NCBI RefSeq assembly: GCF_009882945.1 | Contig: NZ_WTUY01000002.1 | Span: 2,927 to 66,926, forward strand | Direction of reading: 5' to 3' | DNA from: Alcanivorax sp. DP30 | GTDB taxonomy: Bacteria > Pseudomonadota > Gammaproteobacteria > Pseudomonadales > Alcanivoracaceae | Length of the DNA stretch: 64,000 bases | Shown: positions 11,913 to 21,450 of the stretch, piece by piece | Layout: each line of letters begins with the position of its first letter | Position numbering within the stretch: the first letter of the stretch is position 1 | Made by a program: the position numbers and the translations under genes | Notes under the pieces: model-generated | The model's database searches: none | Told to the model about the DNA's origin: nothing | The model's input: the letters and a program-made list of their open reading frames with translations, nothing else

Positions 11913-13406
11913 ATGGCTGACGAACAGAACACCGCAAACGAACAGCAGGAATCCGAGAACCGCCTCATTGCCGAGCGGCGCGCCAAGCTGAATGAGCTGC
12001 GTGAGTCCGGCAATGCCTTTCCCAATCACTTCCGTCGTGATTCCCTGGCGGCCGACCTGCAGGCGCAGTACGGCGAGCTGAGCAAGGAAGAGCTGGAAGA
12101 GAAAGGCATTCAGGTGGCTGTGGCAGGGCGTCTGATGCTGGACCGTAAGGCGTTCAAGGTGCTTCAGGACATGTCTGGTCGCATCCAGATTTATGCCAGC
12201 AAGGATGTGCAGAAGGACACCAAGCTGTGGGATCTGGGCGACATCGTTGGTGTGAAAGGGACCCTGTGCAAATCCGGCAAGGGTGACCTGTACGTGATGA
12301 TGGATGAGTATTTGCTGCTCACCAAGTCACTGCGTCCGTTGCCTGAAAAACACAAGGGCCTCACCGACACAGAGGCGCGTTACCGTCAGCGCTATGTGGA
12401 CCTGATCGTGAATGAGGAAAGCCGCCGGGCGTTCCAGATTCGCGCCCAGGTGGTGGCCGGCATCCGCAATTACCTGGTGAAGAAAGGGTTTGTGGAAGCG
12501 GAGACCCCGATGTTGCAGGTGATTCCCGGTGGTGCCACCGCTCGCCCCTTTGTCACCCACCACAATAGTCTGGATATGGACATGTACCTGCGCATCGCGC
12601 CGGAATTGTACCTGAAGCGACTAGTGGTCGGTGGTTTCGAGAAGGTGTTCGAGATCAACCGCAATTTCCGTAACGAAGGGCTGTCTACGCGGCATAATCC
12701 TGAGTTCACCATGCTGGAATTTTACCAGGCCTACGGTAACTATCTGGATCTGATGAACCTGACCGAAGACATGCTGCGCACCCTGGCGCAAGATGTTCTT
12801 GGTACCACTGACGTGAATTATCAGGGCGAAGTGTATGATTTTGGCAAACCTTTCGCGCGTATGACGGTGGTTGAGTCTATTCTGCACTTCAATCCTGATA
12901 TGGATGCAGCGGCGCTGGCGGATGATGCCGGTGCGCGCAAGATCGCAGAAGGGCTGGGTATTCCGCTCAAGGACAGTTATGGTCTGGGCAAGGTACAGAT
13001 CGAGATTTTCGAGAAAACGGTGGAGCACCGTCTCAAGGATCCGACCTTTATTACCGAGTATCCCACTGAGGTGTCTCCGCTGGCGCGTCGCATGGACGAC
13101 AATCCGTTTGTCACTGAGCGATTCGAGTTCTTTATTGGCGGCCGCGAAATCGGCAATGGCTTCTCGGAGCTGAACGATGCCGAAGATCAGGCGGAACGAT
13201 TCCGTGATCAGGTTGCCGAAAAGGATGCCGGTGACGATGAAGCCATGTTCTTTGACGAAGATTACGTGGCAGCTCTGGAACATGGGCTGCCGCCGACGGC
13301 GGGTGAGGGCATTGGCATAGACCGTCTGGTCATGCTGTTCACTGATTCCCCGTCGATTCGGGATGTGATTCTTTTTCCGCACATGCGCCCTCAGGGGCGT
13401 GGCTAA
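11913..13406 (+). CDS. lysS: Lysyl-tRNA synthetase, class II
   Basis: Charges tRNA-Lys with lysine. The N-terminal OB-fold anticodon-binding domain covers about residues 60-170. Class II motifs are present: motif 1 region near [10 protein letters not shown], motif 2 [11 protein letters not shown] with [16 protein letters not shown], and motif 3 [15 protein letters not shown]. The length is 497 aa, near the E. coli size. The prfB-lysS order is conserved in gammaproteobacteria. A GGGGCAC/GTGCCCC hairpin at 13414-13432 follows the stop but lacks a T tract. Confidence 0.97.
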   Translation: MADEQNTANEQQESENRLIAERRAKLNELRESGNAFPNHFRRDSLAADLQAQYGELSKEELEEKGIQVAVAGRLMLDRKAFKVLQDMSGRIQIYASKDVQKDTKLWDLGDIVGVKGTLCKSGKGDLYVMMDEYLLLTKSLRPLPEKHKGLTDTEARYRQRYVDLIVNEESRRAFQIRAQVVAGIRNYLVKKGFVEAETPMLQVIPGGATARPFVTHHNSLDMDMYLRIAPELYLKRLVVGGFEKVFEINRNFRNEGLSTRHNPEFTMLEFYQAYGNYLDLMNLTEDMLRTLAQDVLGTTDVNYQGEVYDFGKPFARMTVVESILHFNPDMDAAALADDAGARKIAEGLGIPLKDSYGLGKVQIEIFEKTVEHRLKDPTFITEYPTEVSPLARRMDDNPFVTERFEFFIGGREIGNGFSELNDAEDQAERFRDQVAEKDAGDDEAMFFDEDYVAALEHGLPPTAGEGIGIDRLVMLFTDSPSIRDVILFPHMRPQGRG

Positions 13407-13488
13407 ACCTTTTGGGGCACGGTTTGTGCCCCTGCCTGTGCGGGCTGAGGGAGAGTGACACGAACCCTGTGAATAACAAAGGCTTGTT

Positions 13489-14163
13489 GTGTCCATGACA
13501 AATGTAATTCAGTACCAAGGTCGAAAGACTCGCCGCGCGGGCAGCGAGCAACGCCGTCAGGCCATTCTGGAAGCGGCACTGGCGATTATCGTCAAAGACG
13601 GTATTCGCGCAGTGCGCCACCGGGCTGTGGCTCGCGAAGCGGATGTTCCGCTGTCGGCCACCACCTATTACTTCAAGGATATCTCCGACCTGATCGCAGA
13701 TACCTTCACCCTTTTTGCCGAACGGGCCCTCACCGAAGTCATTGAGCCGTTCAAGCAGAAAGCTTTCGCGCTGCTGTCGCAGTTTTCCCGCGAATCCCTG
13801 GTGGATCCGAAAGAGCGTGAGCGGATGGTGACCTTGATCGGGCAGATGCTGGCGGGCTTCATTCTGGATGAATTCCATCAACGTCGTGGTCATCTGGTTG
13901 CAGAGCAGGCCTTCCTGCAGGAGGCGGTGCTGGACGAACGGCTGCGTGATCTGGCGGATCTGTATCTGCGTCAGCAGCTGGAGAGCCTGAATATCGCCAC
14001 TGAGCTGTTCGGCAGTTCCAGCCCCCGCATGGACGCTGAATTGATCCTGTCCACGATCATGACCATGGAGCAGCGTCTGCTGGTGCATCCTGAGCGTGCG
14101 ACGGCAGAATTCGTGAACGCGCGCATGTGTAACCTGATCGAGAAACTGCTGCCCCATGGCTGA
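13489..14163 (+). CDS. TetR-family transcriptional regulator
   Basis: 224 aa. The N-terminal helix-turn-helix spans about residues 22-70 ([41 protein letters not shown]); the C-terminal ligand domain is not assignable to a ligand. GTG 13489 has AAAGG 6 nt upstream and is preferred over ATG 13495. Its end overlaps the start of ung by 8 nt, so the two are co-transcribed and translationally coupled; this does not show that it regulates ung. Confidence 0.85.
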   Translation: MSMTNVIQYQGRKTRRAGSEQRRQAILEAALAIIVKDGIRAVRHRAVAREADVPLSATTYYFKDISDLIADTFTLFAERALTEVIEPFKQKAFALLSQFSRESLVDPKERERMVTLIGQMLAGFILDEFHQRRGHLVAEQAFLQEAVLDERLRDLADLYLRQQLESLNIATELFGSSSPRMDAELILSTIMTMEQRLLVHPERATAEFVNARMCNLIEKLLPHG

Positions 14164-14839
14164 GCCCCAGCCTCTGGAAGCCGGCTGGCAGCAGCATCTT
14201 GGCGATGAGTTTCACAAGGACTACATGGCCCGTCTGCGCGCCTTTCTGGGTGCGGAAAAGCAGGCGGGCAAGACCGTGTATCCCGCCGGGCCGGATATCT
14301 TCAATGCCTTCAATCTGACCCCTTTTGAGAATGTGAAGGTGGTCATTCTTGGCCAGGATCCTTACCACGGGCCTGATCAGGCCCATGGCTTGTGCTTTTC
14401 CGTCCAGCGTGGCGTCAAAACCCCGCCGTCGCTGGTGAATATCTACAAGGAAATTCACCGGGACCTGGGGTTAGAGATTCCTGGTCATGGCAATCTGACC
14501 CACTGGGCCGCGCAAGGGGTTCTGCTTCTCAACGCAGTGCTGACTGTGGAGGCCGGGCAGGCGGCTTCGCATCAGAAGCAGGGCTGGGAAACCTTTACCG
14601 ACCAGGCCATTGAGCACCTTGATCGCGAGCGCCAGGGCCTGGTGTTTTTGCTGTGGGGGAGCCATGCCCAGAAGAAGGGGCGCCTGATAGACCGTGAGCG
14701 TCATTGCGTCCTGACTGCACCCCATCCCTCACCGTTGTCTGCCCATCGCGGTTTTCTCGGTTGTGGCCACTTCTCCCGGGCGAATCAGTACCTGTTGCAA
14801 CAGGGCAAAGAGCCAATCGACTGGTCGGTGCCGGAGTGA
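14156..14839 (+). CDS. ung: Uracil-DNA glycosylase, family 1
   Basis: Removes uracil from DNA to start base-excision repair. Family 1 signatures: the water-activating Asp in [18 protein letters not shown], and [11 protein letters not shown] with the catalytic His. The length (227 aa) matches Ung. It starts 8 nt inside the end of the TetR gene. Confidence 0.97.
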   Translation: MAEPQPLEAGWQQHLGDEFHKDYMARLRAFLGAEKQAGKTVYPAGPDIFNAFNLTPFENVKVVILGQDPYHGPDQAHGLCFSVQRGVKTPPSLVNIYKEIHRDLGLEIPGHGNLTHWAAQGVLLLNAVLTVEAGQAASHQKQGWETFTDQAIEHLDRERQGLVFLLWGSHAQKKGRLIDRERHCVLTAPHPSPLSAHRGFLGCGHFSRANQYLLQQGKEPIDWSVPE

Positions 14840-14907
14840 GCAGTTAGCGACAAGCCTGGATTGGCAAAACCAATAAATTCCCGAGTTTGTGCATTTCTAC
14901 GAAGCCG

Positions 14908-15061
14908 CTGTAGGAGCACCTCTTGAGGTGCGAACCGTGCGAAGCACGGAATCGACCGCAGGGCGATCAGGCATTTTCAGGCTCGACGGGTCTTTAAAGA
15001 ATGATCTCCCTTCGGTCGCCTCACTGCGCTCGGTTCGTCCCCTGGAAGGGAACTCCTACAG
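14908..15061. repeat. REP doublet (REPIN-like): two REP ends in inverted orientation
   Basis: The left REP reads CTGTAGGAGC, then palindrome ACCTCTTGAGGT, then GCGAA (14908-14934). The inverted outer word ACTCCTACAG is at 15052-15061. The layout matches Pseudomonas REP doublets mobilised by RAYT proteins. It lies between ung and cysH. Confidence 0.7.
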
Positions 15062-15164
15062 GGCTTGCATGGCGAATCGAGCGACTGCGGAACGCGGCAA
15101 GGGTGCGGAGCCGTGATCCGTACTGAAATTGCACCGATATGGTGGGTATTTACCCGGAGATCAC

Positions 15165-15262
15165 GAATTTCTATATATTCCGAAGTGGCATAAAAGTATC
15201 ACTATATATTCCTTTATATTCTTCCCGCAGGCCCTATCATGACTCTTCGCCAATCCTGATAG
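15165..15262 (+). promoter_or_regulatory. AT-rich cysH promoter region
   Basis: This block is much richer in A+T than its surroundings, with two copies of CTATATATTCC about 30 nt apart and a third TATATTC. In relatives assimilatory sulfate genes are activated by CysB, which binds AT-rich sites; assigning these repeats to CysB is inference. Confidence 0.4.
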
Positions 15263-15277
15263 TGAGGGCTGTAAATC

Positions 15278-15988
15278 ATGGGTAGTGCTCAAATGATTAC
15301 ACGTTTCGGAGATAACACGGCTGGCCTGTCCAAAGAGGCTTTGGCCGAGTTGAACCGTGTGTATCGTTCGCTGAGCTTTGAAGAGCGTATTCGCCGCGTA
15401 TACCAGGATTTTCCGGCTGAGAAGATTATGGTGACTTCGTCTTTCGCAGCGACGTCAGCCTATTTCCTGCACATCATTTCCTCCATTCGTCCTGAGCAAC
15501 CGGTTCATTTCATCGATACCGGTTACCACTTCGACAAGACGCTGGAGTACAAGGATTACCTGATCGAGCGTTTCGGCCTGACGGTTGTAGACGTGAAGCC
15601 AGACCCGGATCATCACCAGGTGTCTCTGGAAAACCGTATGTGGGAAACCGATCCTGACCTGTGCTGTCAGGTGAACAAGGTCAACCCGCTGGAAGAGGCC
15701 AAGGAAAACTATGATCTGTGGATCTCCAGCCTGATGGGGTGGCAGACCGAGCATCGTGCAGGCCTGGAAGTGTTTGAAGAGCGCCGGGGCATGATCAAGT
15801 TCAATCCGATGATCGATGTGACCAAGGAAGAACGTGATCGCTACATTGCCGAGCACGATCTGCCGTTCCATCCGCTGGTGGCCGAGGGTTACGACTCTAT
15901 CGGTTGCAGCCACTGTACCTTCAAAGGTGAAGGTCGTGATGGTCGCTGGAAAGGTAACAGCAAGACCGAGTGCGGCATTCATTTGTAA
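15278..15988 (+). CDS. cysH: Adenosine 5'-phosphosulfate reductase (assimilatory, [4Fe-4S] type)
   Basis: Reduces activated sulfate to sulfite in cysteine synthesis. It has CC in DLCCQVNKVNP and CxxC in GCSHCTFKGEG plus the C-terminal KTECGIHL redox cysteine. The four-Cys set marks the iron-sulfur, APS-using type, as in Pseudomonas, rather than the E. coli PAPS reductase, which lacks the CC/CxxC pair. The length is 236 aa. GAGG stands upstream of ATG 15278. Monocistronic, ended by the terminator at 16022. Confidence 0.93.
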   Translation: MGSAQMITRFGDNTAGLSKEALAELNRVYRSLSFEERIRRVYQDFPAEKIMVTSSFAATSAYFLHIISSIRPEQPVHFIDTGYHFDKTLEYKDYLIERFGLTVVDVKPDPDHHQVSLENRMWETDPDLCCQVNKVNPLEEAKENYDLWISSLMGWQTEHRAGLEVFEERRGMIKFNPMIDVTKEERDRYIAEHDLPFHPLVAEGYDSIGCSHCTFKGEGRDGRWKGNSKTECGIHL

Positions 15989-16021
15989 GAGCCGCTACAC
16001 GTCGCTTCATGCAACACGCGA

Positions 16022-16050
16022 AAGGCCGCCCCGGGAGGGCGGCCTTTTTC
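16022..16050 (+). terminator. Rho-independent terminator after cysH
   Basis: GGCCGCCC / GGGCGGCC stem with a short loop and T5, 34 nt after the cysH stop. The A-rich left side could also serve the convergent chemotaxis operon. Confidence 0.85.
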
Positions 16051-16120
16051 ATTTGGGGTGATTGATGGGCTTCTGGAATGTCGGTTTTGCGTGAAGCGTG
16101 TGGCGAGCCCGGTCTCTCAT

Positions 16121-16561
16121 TCAATGCAATCCCGGTTGCAAGCAAATCGACAGGTGTCCGGCTTTGTCGTCCTCGAGTTGAACTTGCACCGAGCCCTGGT
16201 TGGCTTCCGGGACCGTTTCCAGGGCGACAGGCAGGGACAGCTGGCTGGGGCCGGGGAGAATGGCCTTGATGTTGCCGGCGATGATATTGGTCAGTTCAGT
16301 GAGAGCATCGGTAATATCCCGGGTGTCAACACTGTCGTCGTCCTTGCGGAACATGGCCGCGGCAATGCGACGGCTGAGCTCGTCACTGCTGCTGATGGTA
16401 ATGGAGCCCTTCCAGCCGCCAGAGATGGTAATGGCGGCGCCACGGGGAAGGCTGCCGGCGGGGGAGGAACCATTCTGCACCGGGATTTTCAGAAAATCAT
16501 TCATCACTGTGCTGCCAATGCGGGCAATTTTTATGGATAGCTGTGCAGTTTGTGAATCCAT
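16121..16561 (-). CDS. CheX-like chemotaxis phosphatase
   Basis: 146 aa of the CheX / CheC-like fold, which dephosphorylates CheY-P. The family's catalytic E-x2-N pattern is seen in LTELTNIIAGNIKA near residue 90. It is the last gene of the minus-strand chemotaxis operon and starts after the cheR stop, with a 29-nt gap. No cheZ is seen in the cluster, so this protein is a good candidate for signal termination. The start at 16561 follows a modest AAGG; longer in-frame starts overlap cheR. Confidence 0.7.
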   Translation of the reverse strand: MDSQTAQLSIKIARIGSTVMNDFLKIPVQNGSSPAGSLPRGAAITISGGWKGSITISSSDELSRRIAAAMFRKDDDSVDTRDITDALTELTNIIAGNIKAILPGPSQLSLPVALETVPEANQGSVQVQLEDDKAGHLSICLQPGLH

Positions 16562-16590
16562 TAGGTGCACCTTTTTTCGTCTAATCGAAC

Positions 16591-17415
16591 TTAACCAGGT
16601 TGGTAGAACCGACCGCACTTGCCTGCTTGTACCGGCGTGAAGCCGCTGGCGATTTCCAGGTTTTCTGCTGCACCAAGGAGTAGATAACCGTCATCACGGC
16701 ACTGGCTCCGTACCTTGTGGAGTACCTTCATGCGGTCTGCCATGGAGAAGTACAACAGCACGTTACGCAGCAAAACGATGTCAAATTGCGGCAGTGCCTC
16801 CGGCCAGTCATGAATCAGGTTAATGCGCTGAAATTCCACTTTTTCTCGGATCACGGGCTTTACCTGCCACTCCAGATCGATTTGTTCGAAGTGCTTGGCC
16901 ATCAGCAGGGCAGGAAGACCGCGGTTCATTTCCGTGAGCCCGTAACGGCCGCTCTGGGCCTTGGAGAGGGACTGGCGGGAGAAGTCGCTGGCAATGATTT
17001 GCACGTCCCAGTCCTTGAGTTCGGGAAAGTGCTCCTCAAGAAGCAGGGCAATGCTGTAGGGTTCCTGCCCGGTACTGCAGGCCGCACTCCAGATCCTTAA
17101 TGTTTTGTCTGATCGGCGCCGTTTCATCAGGTTCGGGAGCATGTGATCGATGAAACTTTCATTAAAGATCGGGTCGCGAAAGAAGTAGGTTTCGTTGATG
17201 GCCATGGCTTCCACCAGTTGGCAGCGTAGTTCGTCGCCGGTGTCGCTGCAGGCCTTCTCGATCAGCGCGTTGATATCTCCCTGGGTGTATTCTCGGGCAA
17301 GGCTATGCAGTCGGGCTTCAGCGAGATAGGCCTTGTCATCAGGCAGATGTACGGCGATGCACTCGCACATCAAATTGCGCAGATGGCTGTAATTCTCCGG
17401 ATGGATCTCGCTCAT
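16591..17415 (-). CDS. cheR: Chemoreceptor glutamate methyltransferase CheR
   Basis: Transfers methyl groups from S-adenosylmethionine to receptor glutamates for adaptation. The N-terminal helical domain spans about residues 1-80 and carries INETYFFRDP. The SAM-binding block is IWSAACSTGQEPYSIAL, with the acidic AdoMet contact at IIASDFS and the FDIVLLRNVLLYF segment. The length (274 aa) is standard; no TPR extension. Its start overlaps the cheB stop by 4 nt (ATGA). Confidence 0.95.
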   Translation of the reverse strand: MSEIHPENYSHLRNLMCECIAVHLPDDKAYLAEARLHSLAREYTQGDINALIEKACSDTGDELRCQLVEAMAINETYFFRDPIFNESFIDHMLPNLMKRRRSDKTLRIWSAACSTGQEPYSIALLLEEHFPELKDWDVQIIASDFSRQSLSKAQSGRYGLTEMNRGLPALLMAKHFEQIDLEWQVKPVIREKVEFQRINLIHDWPEALPQFDIVLLRNVLLYFSMADRMKVLHKVRSQCRDDGYLLLGAAENLEIASGFTPVQAGKCGRFYQPG

Positions 17416-18530
17416 CCTGGAACCTCGTGATTACGCTTGCCATCCTGGCGCTCCAGTCGTGTGCGGAATACGGGGCGGCCGCGATTGACCTTGCGGGTAA
17501 TTTCATCGGCCATCTTCATTAGCGGGTACTCGGCGGTCGCCAGCCCTGCTCGAGAGACGGCCCCTGGCATTCCCCAGACCGCGCTGCTGGCACGATCCTG
17601 AACCAGTATCTGTGCGCCCACGTCTGCCAGTGCGCGGCAACCGTCCAGCCCATCCTGGCCCATGCCGGTGAGAACCACGGCCAGGGTGTTGGCACCAAAA
17701 TATTCTGCTGCACTATTGAACAGAATATCCACGGCCGGCCGGCAGAAATTGACCGGTTCGGAACGCAGTGGAGCGGCAGAGATCTGATTCGCCTTCCGGG
17801 ATACCGTCATGTGATAGTCGCCCGCGGCGAGCAGTACCTGACCGGGTCCGATGACTGTGGTTTGATCACATTCACTAATGGAGAGCTTGCTGTTCTGGTT
17901 CAGGCGGGCTGCCAGGGCTTTGGTAAAGACCGCGGGCATGTGCTGCACAATCAGAATGGGGACCGGGAAATCGTCCGGTAGCGCGGACATGATTTCACCC
18001 AGCGCCTTGGGGCCGCCCATGGAAGAGCCAATAACGACCAGATCGACCCGGGAGGGAATACGTCGATATCCGTGCCCCGGAGTAATGGTGGGCGTTGAGA
18101 GTTTCGTGGGGGCAATAGGCTCAAGCTTGAACAGCGATTTGATCTTGCTCAGCAAGCTGTTGCGAATGTAGTCACGGGCTTCCGCTGCTGTCCCGACCAT
18201 GGCAGGCTTCGGTACATAATCACTGGCGCCCAGTGAAAGCGCCTCAATGGTGACCATGGCGCCGCGTTCGGTGATGGAGCTGAACACCAGAACAGGGAGC
18301 GTGGATTGTCTGGCTTTCAGGGCTTTTAGCATGTCCAGCCCACCCATGCCTGGCATTTCCACATCGAGAATCAGCAGATCAGCTTCCACGCGAGAAAGTC
18401 TTTCCAGGCCTTGCTGGCCATCTGACGCGGTGCCGACCACAACAATGTCAGGGTCTTCCTCCAGAATCTGGGTAAGGATGTGCCGCACGGCGGCGGTATC
18501 ATCCACGAGGAACACACGGATCCGGTTCAT
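17412..18530 (-). CDS. cheB: Chemotaxis methylesterase/deamidase CheB
   Basis: Removes receptor methyl esters when phosphorylated. The N-terminal receiver has phospho-acceptor Asp56 (LLILDVEMPGMGG); the C-terminal esterase carries the catalytic Ser in GSSMGGPKALGE, His in QHMPAVFTKAL and Asp in LTGMGQDGLDG. 372 aa. It overlaps cheY by 4 nt and cheR by 4 nt, so the three are tightly coupled. Confidence 0.96.
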   Translation of the reverse strand: MNRIRVFLVDDTAAVRHILTQILEEDPDIVVVGTASDGQQGLERLSRVEADLLILDVEMPGMGGLDMLKALKARQSTLPVLVFSSITERGAMVTIEALSLGASDYVPKPAMVGTAAEARDYIRNSLLSKIKSLFKLEPIAPTKLSTPTITPGHGYRRIPSRVDLVVIGSSMGGPKALGEIMSALPDDFPVPILIVQHMPAVFTKALAARLNQNSKLSISECDQTTVIGPGQVLLAAGDYHMTVSRKANQISAAPLRSEPVNFCRPAVDILFNSAAEYFGANTLAVVLTGMGQDGLDGCRALADVGAQILVQDRASSAVWGMPGAVSRAGLATAEYPLMKMADEITRKVNRGRPVFRTRLERQDGKRNHEVPG

Positions 18531-18910
18531 GCGTGGCGTAATCCCAGCATTTCCAGTTTGCTGGCCAGGGCTTCGGATGAGAAGGGCTTCATCAGGTACT
18601 CATCGGCACCGGCAGTGAGGGCTTCTACCATGTGTCCCACCTCTGCCTCACTGGTGACAACCAGCAATTTCATGCCGGTGTAGCAGTTCTGCTCGCGTAC
18701 TGCCTTGATGAAGTCCAGTCCATTCATGACCGGCATATTCCAGTCGACCAGAGCCAGCGAGGGAATGTTGGTGTCTCCCTCCAGCAGGGAGATGGCTTGC
18801 TGGCCATCTCCTGCTTCGTGGGTCTCGTAGCCAAGCTGATTCAGCAAGTCACCAAGGATGAGCCGCATGGCTCGTGAGTCGTCAATGACAAGTGCTTGCG
18901 GAGTGGCCAT
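18527..18910 (-). CDS. cheY: Chemotaxis response regulator CheY
   Basis: 127-aa single receiver domain: acidic pair VIDDSRAMR, phospho-acceptor Asp56 in ALVDWNMPVMNG, conserved Thr/Ser in VVTSEAE and Lys in YLMKPFSSE. The position between the receptor and cheB suggests it is the motor-directed CheY. It starts 12 nt after the receptor stop. Confidence 0.93.
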   Translation of the reverse strand: MATPQALVIDDSRAMRLILGDLLNQLGYETHEAGDGQQAISLLEGDTNIPSLALVDWNMPVMNGLDFIKAVREQNCYTGMKLLVVTSEAEVGHMVEALTAGADEYLMKPFSSEALASKLEMLGLRHA

Positions 18911-18922
18911 GGCTGTTCCTCC

Positions 18923-20935
18923 TTACTTGCTCTGGTTATCTGCACGGGAGTTACGTTCGGCATCTACCACCAGGGTTTGCAGATCCGCAGACAGTTTGGC
19001 CAGTTCAGCTGCAGCCTGGCGCATGCTTTCCACGCCGGCGTTGGTGCTCTTGGCCGCTTCTGCCACACCGCTGATGTTGGTTGCCACTTCATTGGTGCCC
19101 TTGGCGGCATCGCCAACGCGGCGACCCATTTCATTGGTGGTGATGGTCTGCTCTTCTACCGCCGAGGCGATGGAGCCCTGCACCTGGCTGATGTGATGAA
19201 TCACTTCGCTGATGCGGGCAATGCCTTCGATGGCGCCTTTTACGTCTACCTGAATGGCTTCGATCTTCTGGCCGATGTCCTCGGTGGCCCGGCCAGTTTC
19301 CTTGGCCAGTTCTTTCACCTCGTTGGCGACCACGGCAAAACCTCGTCCGGCGTCACCGGCTCGTGCCGCTTCGATAGTCGCGTTGAGTGCCAGAAGGTTG
19401 GTTTGCTGGGCAATGCCGGTAATGACCTTGATCACCTTGCCAATCTCGGCACTGCTGGTGCCCAGGCTGCTGATGGTGGTGTTGGTGCCTTCTGCAATGC
19501 TTACCGCTTCGTCTGCGACGCGGGCCGCGTCGGTGGCGTTTTTGGCAATTTCCTTGATGCTGGCGCCCATCTCTTCAATGCTGGTGGACACCGCCTGTAC
19601 GTTCTCGTTGATGTCGTCAGCGGTGTTCACCGCAGAGTTTGCCTCACGGCTGGTAATGGCGGCGTTGGAGCCCATCTGGTCGCTGGTGGCGATCATTTCC
19701 TCGGAAGAGGTGGCCAGCACTTCTACGGTGCCGCGGATTCGTTCTTCCAGCAGAACCTTTTCGGTGACGATTTCCCAGGTCAGCATCGGGCCGACGTAAC
19801 TGCCTTCGGCGTCGTAGATGGCATTCACCAGCAGATCGGCCTTCTCATCGCCGATGTTGATGCGGGCGCGATAGGGCAGGTTGCTCGGATCAGACAGGAT
19901 GCGACGCTGATGTTCGGGCCGTTTGTGGAAGATGTCGATGTTGGCGCCAAGCAGCTCATGTGCCTTGATCGGCAGATGGGCTTCCAGCTTCTTCATGGTC
20001 ACGGTGGCGGAAGGGTTGAGATAAATGATCTTCAGGTCACGGTCACAGAGGAACACGTTGGTGGGCATCTGATCCACCATGTTCATCACGCGACGGAATT
20101 CGTTCTCCTGGCGCAGTTCGGTGGTTACGTCTTCCCAGCACACTGTATAACCAGCGATCTTGTCTTCTTCGGTCATGACCGCATTGATGCGGGTACGCAG
20201 GGTGACACCGCCAAAGTTGAAGTCCGCGGAGTGGGGCATGGACTTCGGTGAACGCAGAATGGCTTCAACGCGCTTCGGATCGCGGTGGAAACGGTGGATG
20301 TGGCCGTTGAGAATTTCCTCAACCCGCACGCCAAAGGTGTTGTAGATAGGCTGGGAAATAGTCGCCAGGGTTTCGTTGGCGCGGGGGTTGATATAAACGA
20401 TGTTGAGGTTGGTGTCTGCCACAAAGACGTTGGCCTGAAGGCTTTTCAGGGTGGCTTTTACCCCTTCCAGGCTGTCGGTGACAGAGGTTTCCAGGTCTAC
20501 GTCACGCAGGGCGGCATCAACCGATTGGTAATCATTCGTCTGGGTAGTGTTGGGTTCGTTCACGATCTGCTCCTTGAGAGGTGCTACTGCCTGCATGATT
20601 TGATCGGCAAGGTCTTCATCTACACCAACCGCCAACAAGGTTTCGTTCAGGTGCTCGGCAACCTTGTCAAAGGATTTGGCTGTGATGTTCAGGGATTTGT
20701 GGGCCTCGACCATGTCGCGGCCGTTATAGTTTTGTGGGCCACCCAGTGCCTGACTGAAAAACTTGACCTGCAATTCCTCCAGACCTTTTCGCTGCTTGAG
20801 ATGAAAGTAGGGCGCCAGCGCCGGGTCAGCCAGCACACGGTCATAAAACTCCGATACGACCGCCTTGATGGCCGGCTCTCCGCCAACCCGGCTATAGATG
20901 GAATCGTCGCTTATGTTGTTCTGTTCATTATTCAT
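18923..20935 (-). CDS. Soluble chemoreceptor: truncated haemoglobin + two PAS domains + MCP signalling domain
   Basis: Predicted cytoplasmic gas or redox sensor feeding CheA. Residues 13-125 match a group 1 truncated (2/2) haemoglobin: [15 protein letters not shown] start, distal B10 Tyr31 in [18 protein letters not shown], and the proximal His79 in [15 protein letters not shown]. Two PAS domains follow at about 160-280 and 285-400 ([20 protein letters not shown] and [16 protein letters not shown]), the first type of segment seen in Aer-like proteins. The MCP domain spans about 410-660 with the conserved tip [20 protein letters not shown]. No transmembrane helix, HAMP or C-terminal CheR-docking pentapeptide is seen. 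Globin-coupled receptors of the HemAT type use a 3/3 globin; a 2/2 globin here is unusual. Heme binding, ligand and aerotaxis role are inferred. Confidence 0.9.
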   Translation of the reverse strand: MNNEQNNISDDSIYSRVGGEPAIKAVVSEFYDRVLADPALAPYFHLKQRKGLEELQVKFFSQALGGPQNYNGRDMVEAHKSLNITAKSFDKVAEHLNETLLAVGVDEDLADQIMQAVAPLKEQIVNEPNTTQTNDYQSVDAALRDVDLETSVTDSLEGVKATLKSLQANVFVADTNLNIVYINPRANETLATISQPIYNTFGVRVEEILNGHIHRFHRDPKRVEAILRSPKSMPHSADFNFGGVTLRTRINAVMTEEDKIAGYTVCWEDVTTELRQENEFRRVMNMVDQMPTNVFLCDRDLKIIYLNPSATVTMKKLEAHLPIKAHELLGANIDIFHKRPEHQRRILSDPSNLPYRARINIGDEKADLLVNAIYDAEGSYVGPMLTWEIVTEKVLLEERIRGTVEVLATSSEEMIATSDQMGSNAAITSREANSAVNTADDINENVQAVSTSIEEMGASIKEIAKNATDAARVADEAVSIAEGTNTTISSLGTSSAEIGKVIKVITGIAQQTNLLALNATIEAARAGDAGRGFAVVANEVKELAKETGRATEDIGQKIEAIQVDVKGAIEGIARISEVIHHISQVQGSIASAVEEQTITTNEMGRRVGDAAKGTNEVATNISGVAEAAKSTNAGVESMRQAAAELAKLSADLQTLVVDAERNSRADNQSK

Positions 20936-20958
20936 CGGTCACTGTCCTTGTTACTGGC

Positions 20959-21450
20959 TTATTGCAAAACGCTGCGTGTGGTTTGGCTCAGGGAACGGGT
21001 ACACATTTCGTCTTCAAGCAGAGTGTCGAGATCAAGCAACAGGTGCAGGGTGTCCTGCACGGAAAAAACGCCATACATGAAACGTCTGGCCGCGCCTTTG
21101 AGTGTTTCTGGCGGGGCTTCAATGTCTTCCGGGTTAATGGTGATGATGTCGCCGATCTGATCCACCATCAGGCCGACCTGCTCGCCATCATGGTTGATGA
21201 TGATGTTGAAGATGTTGTCTTCGTCATCGTCATCATCGGAACGTACCTTTTCGCCCAGACGCAGGACTTTGCGGAGTGCGATCGCGGGCACAATACGGCC
21301 ACGTATGTTCATCAGTCCCATGACGCCGGGAGGTGCCAGGGGGATGTCAGTGATCTGGTGGTTGGCAAGGACTTCCTGCACGTTGTCCACGATCACACCG
21401 TAGTGCTTGTCTGCCACGGTAAAAGTGCAAAGCAGCTGATCAGTGTTCAT
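20959..21450 (-). CDS. cheW: Chemotaxis coupling protein CheW
   Basis: 163-aa CheW domain that links receptor to CheA: the family core PPGVMGLMNIRGRIVPAIAL and the later VGLMVDQIGDI. An acidic loop (SDDDDDED) is inserted near residue 70. The start overlaps the end of cheA by 11 nt. Confidence 0.92.
   Translation of the reverse strand: MNTDQLLCTFTVADKHYGVIVDNVQEVLANHQITDIPLAPPGVMGLMNIRGRIVPAIALRKVLRLGEKVRSDDDDDEDNIFNIIINHDGEQVGLMVDQIGDIITINPEDIEAPPETLKGAARRFMYGVFSVQDTLHLLLDLDTLLEDEMCTRSLSQTTRSVLQ

Noticed and set aside
18896-20251. 451-aa plus-strand frame opposite the globin chemoreceptor
   Set aside because: Mirror of the MCP gene, skewed composition, no domain; shadow of a high-GC gene.
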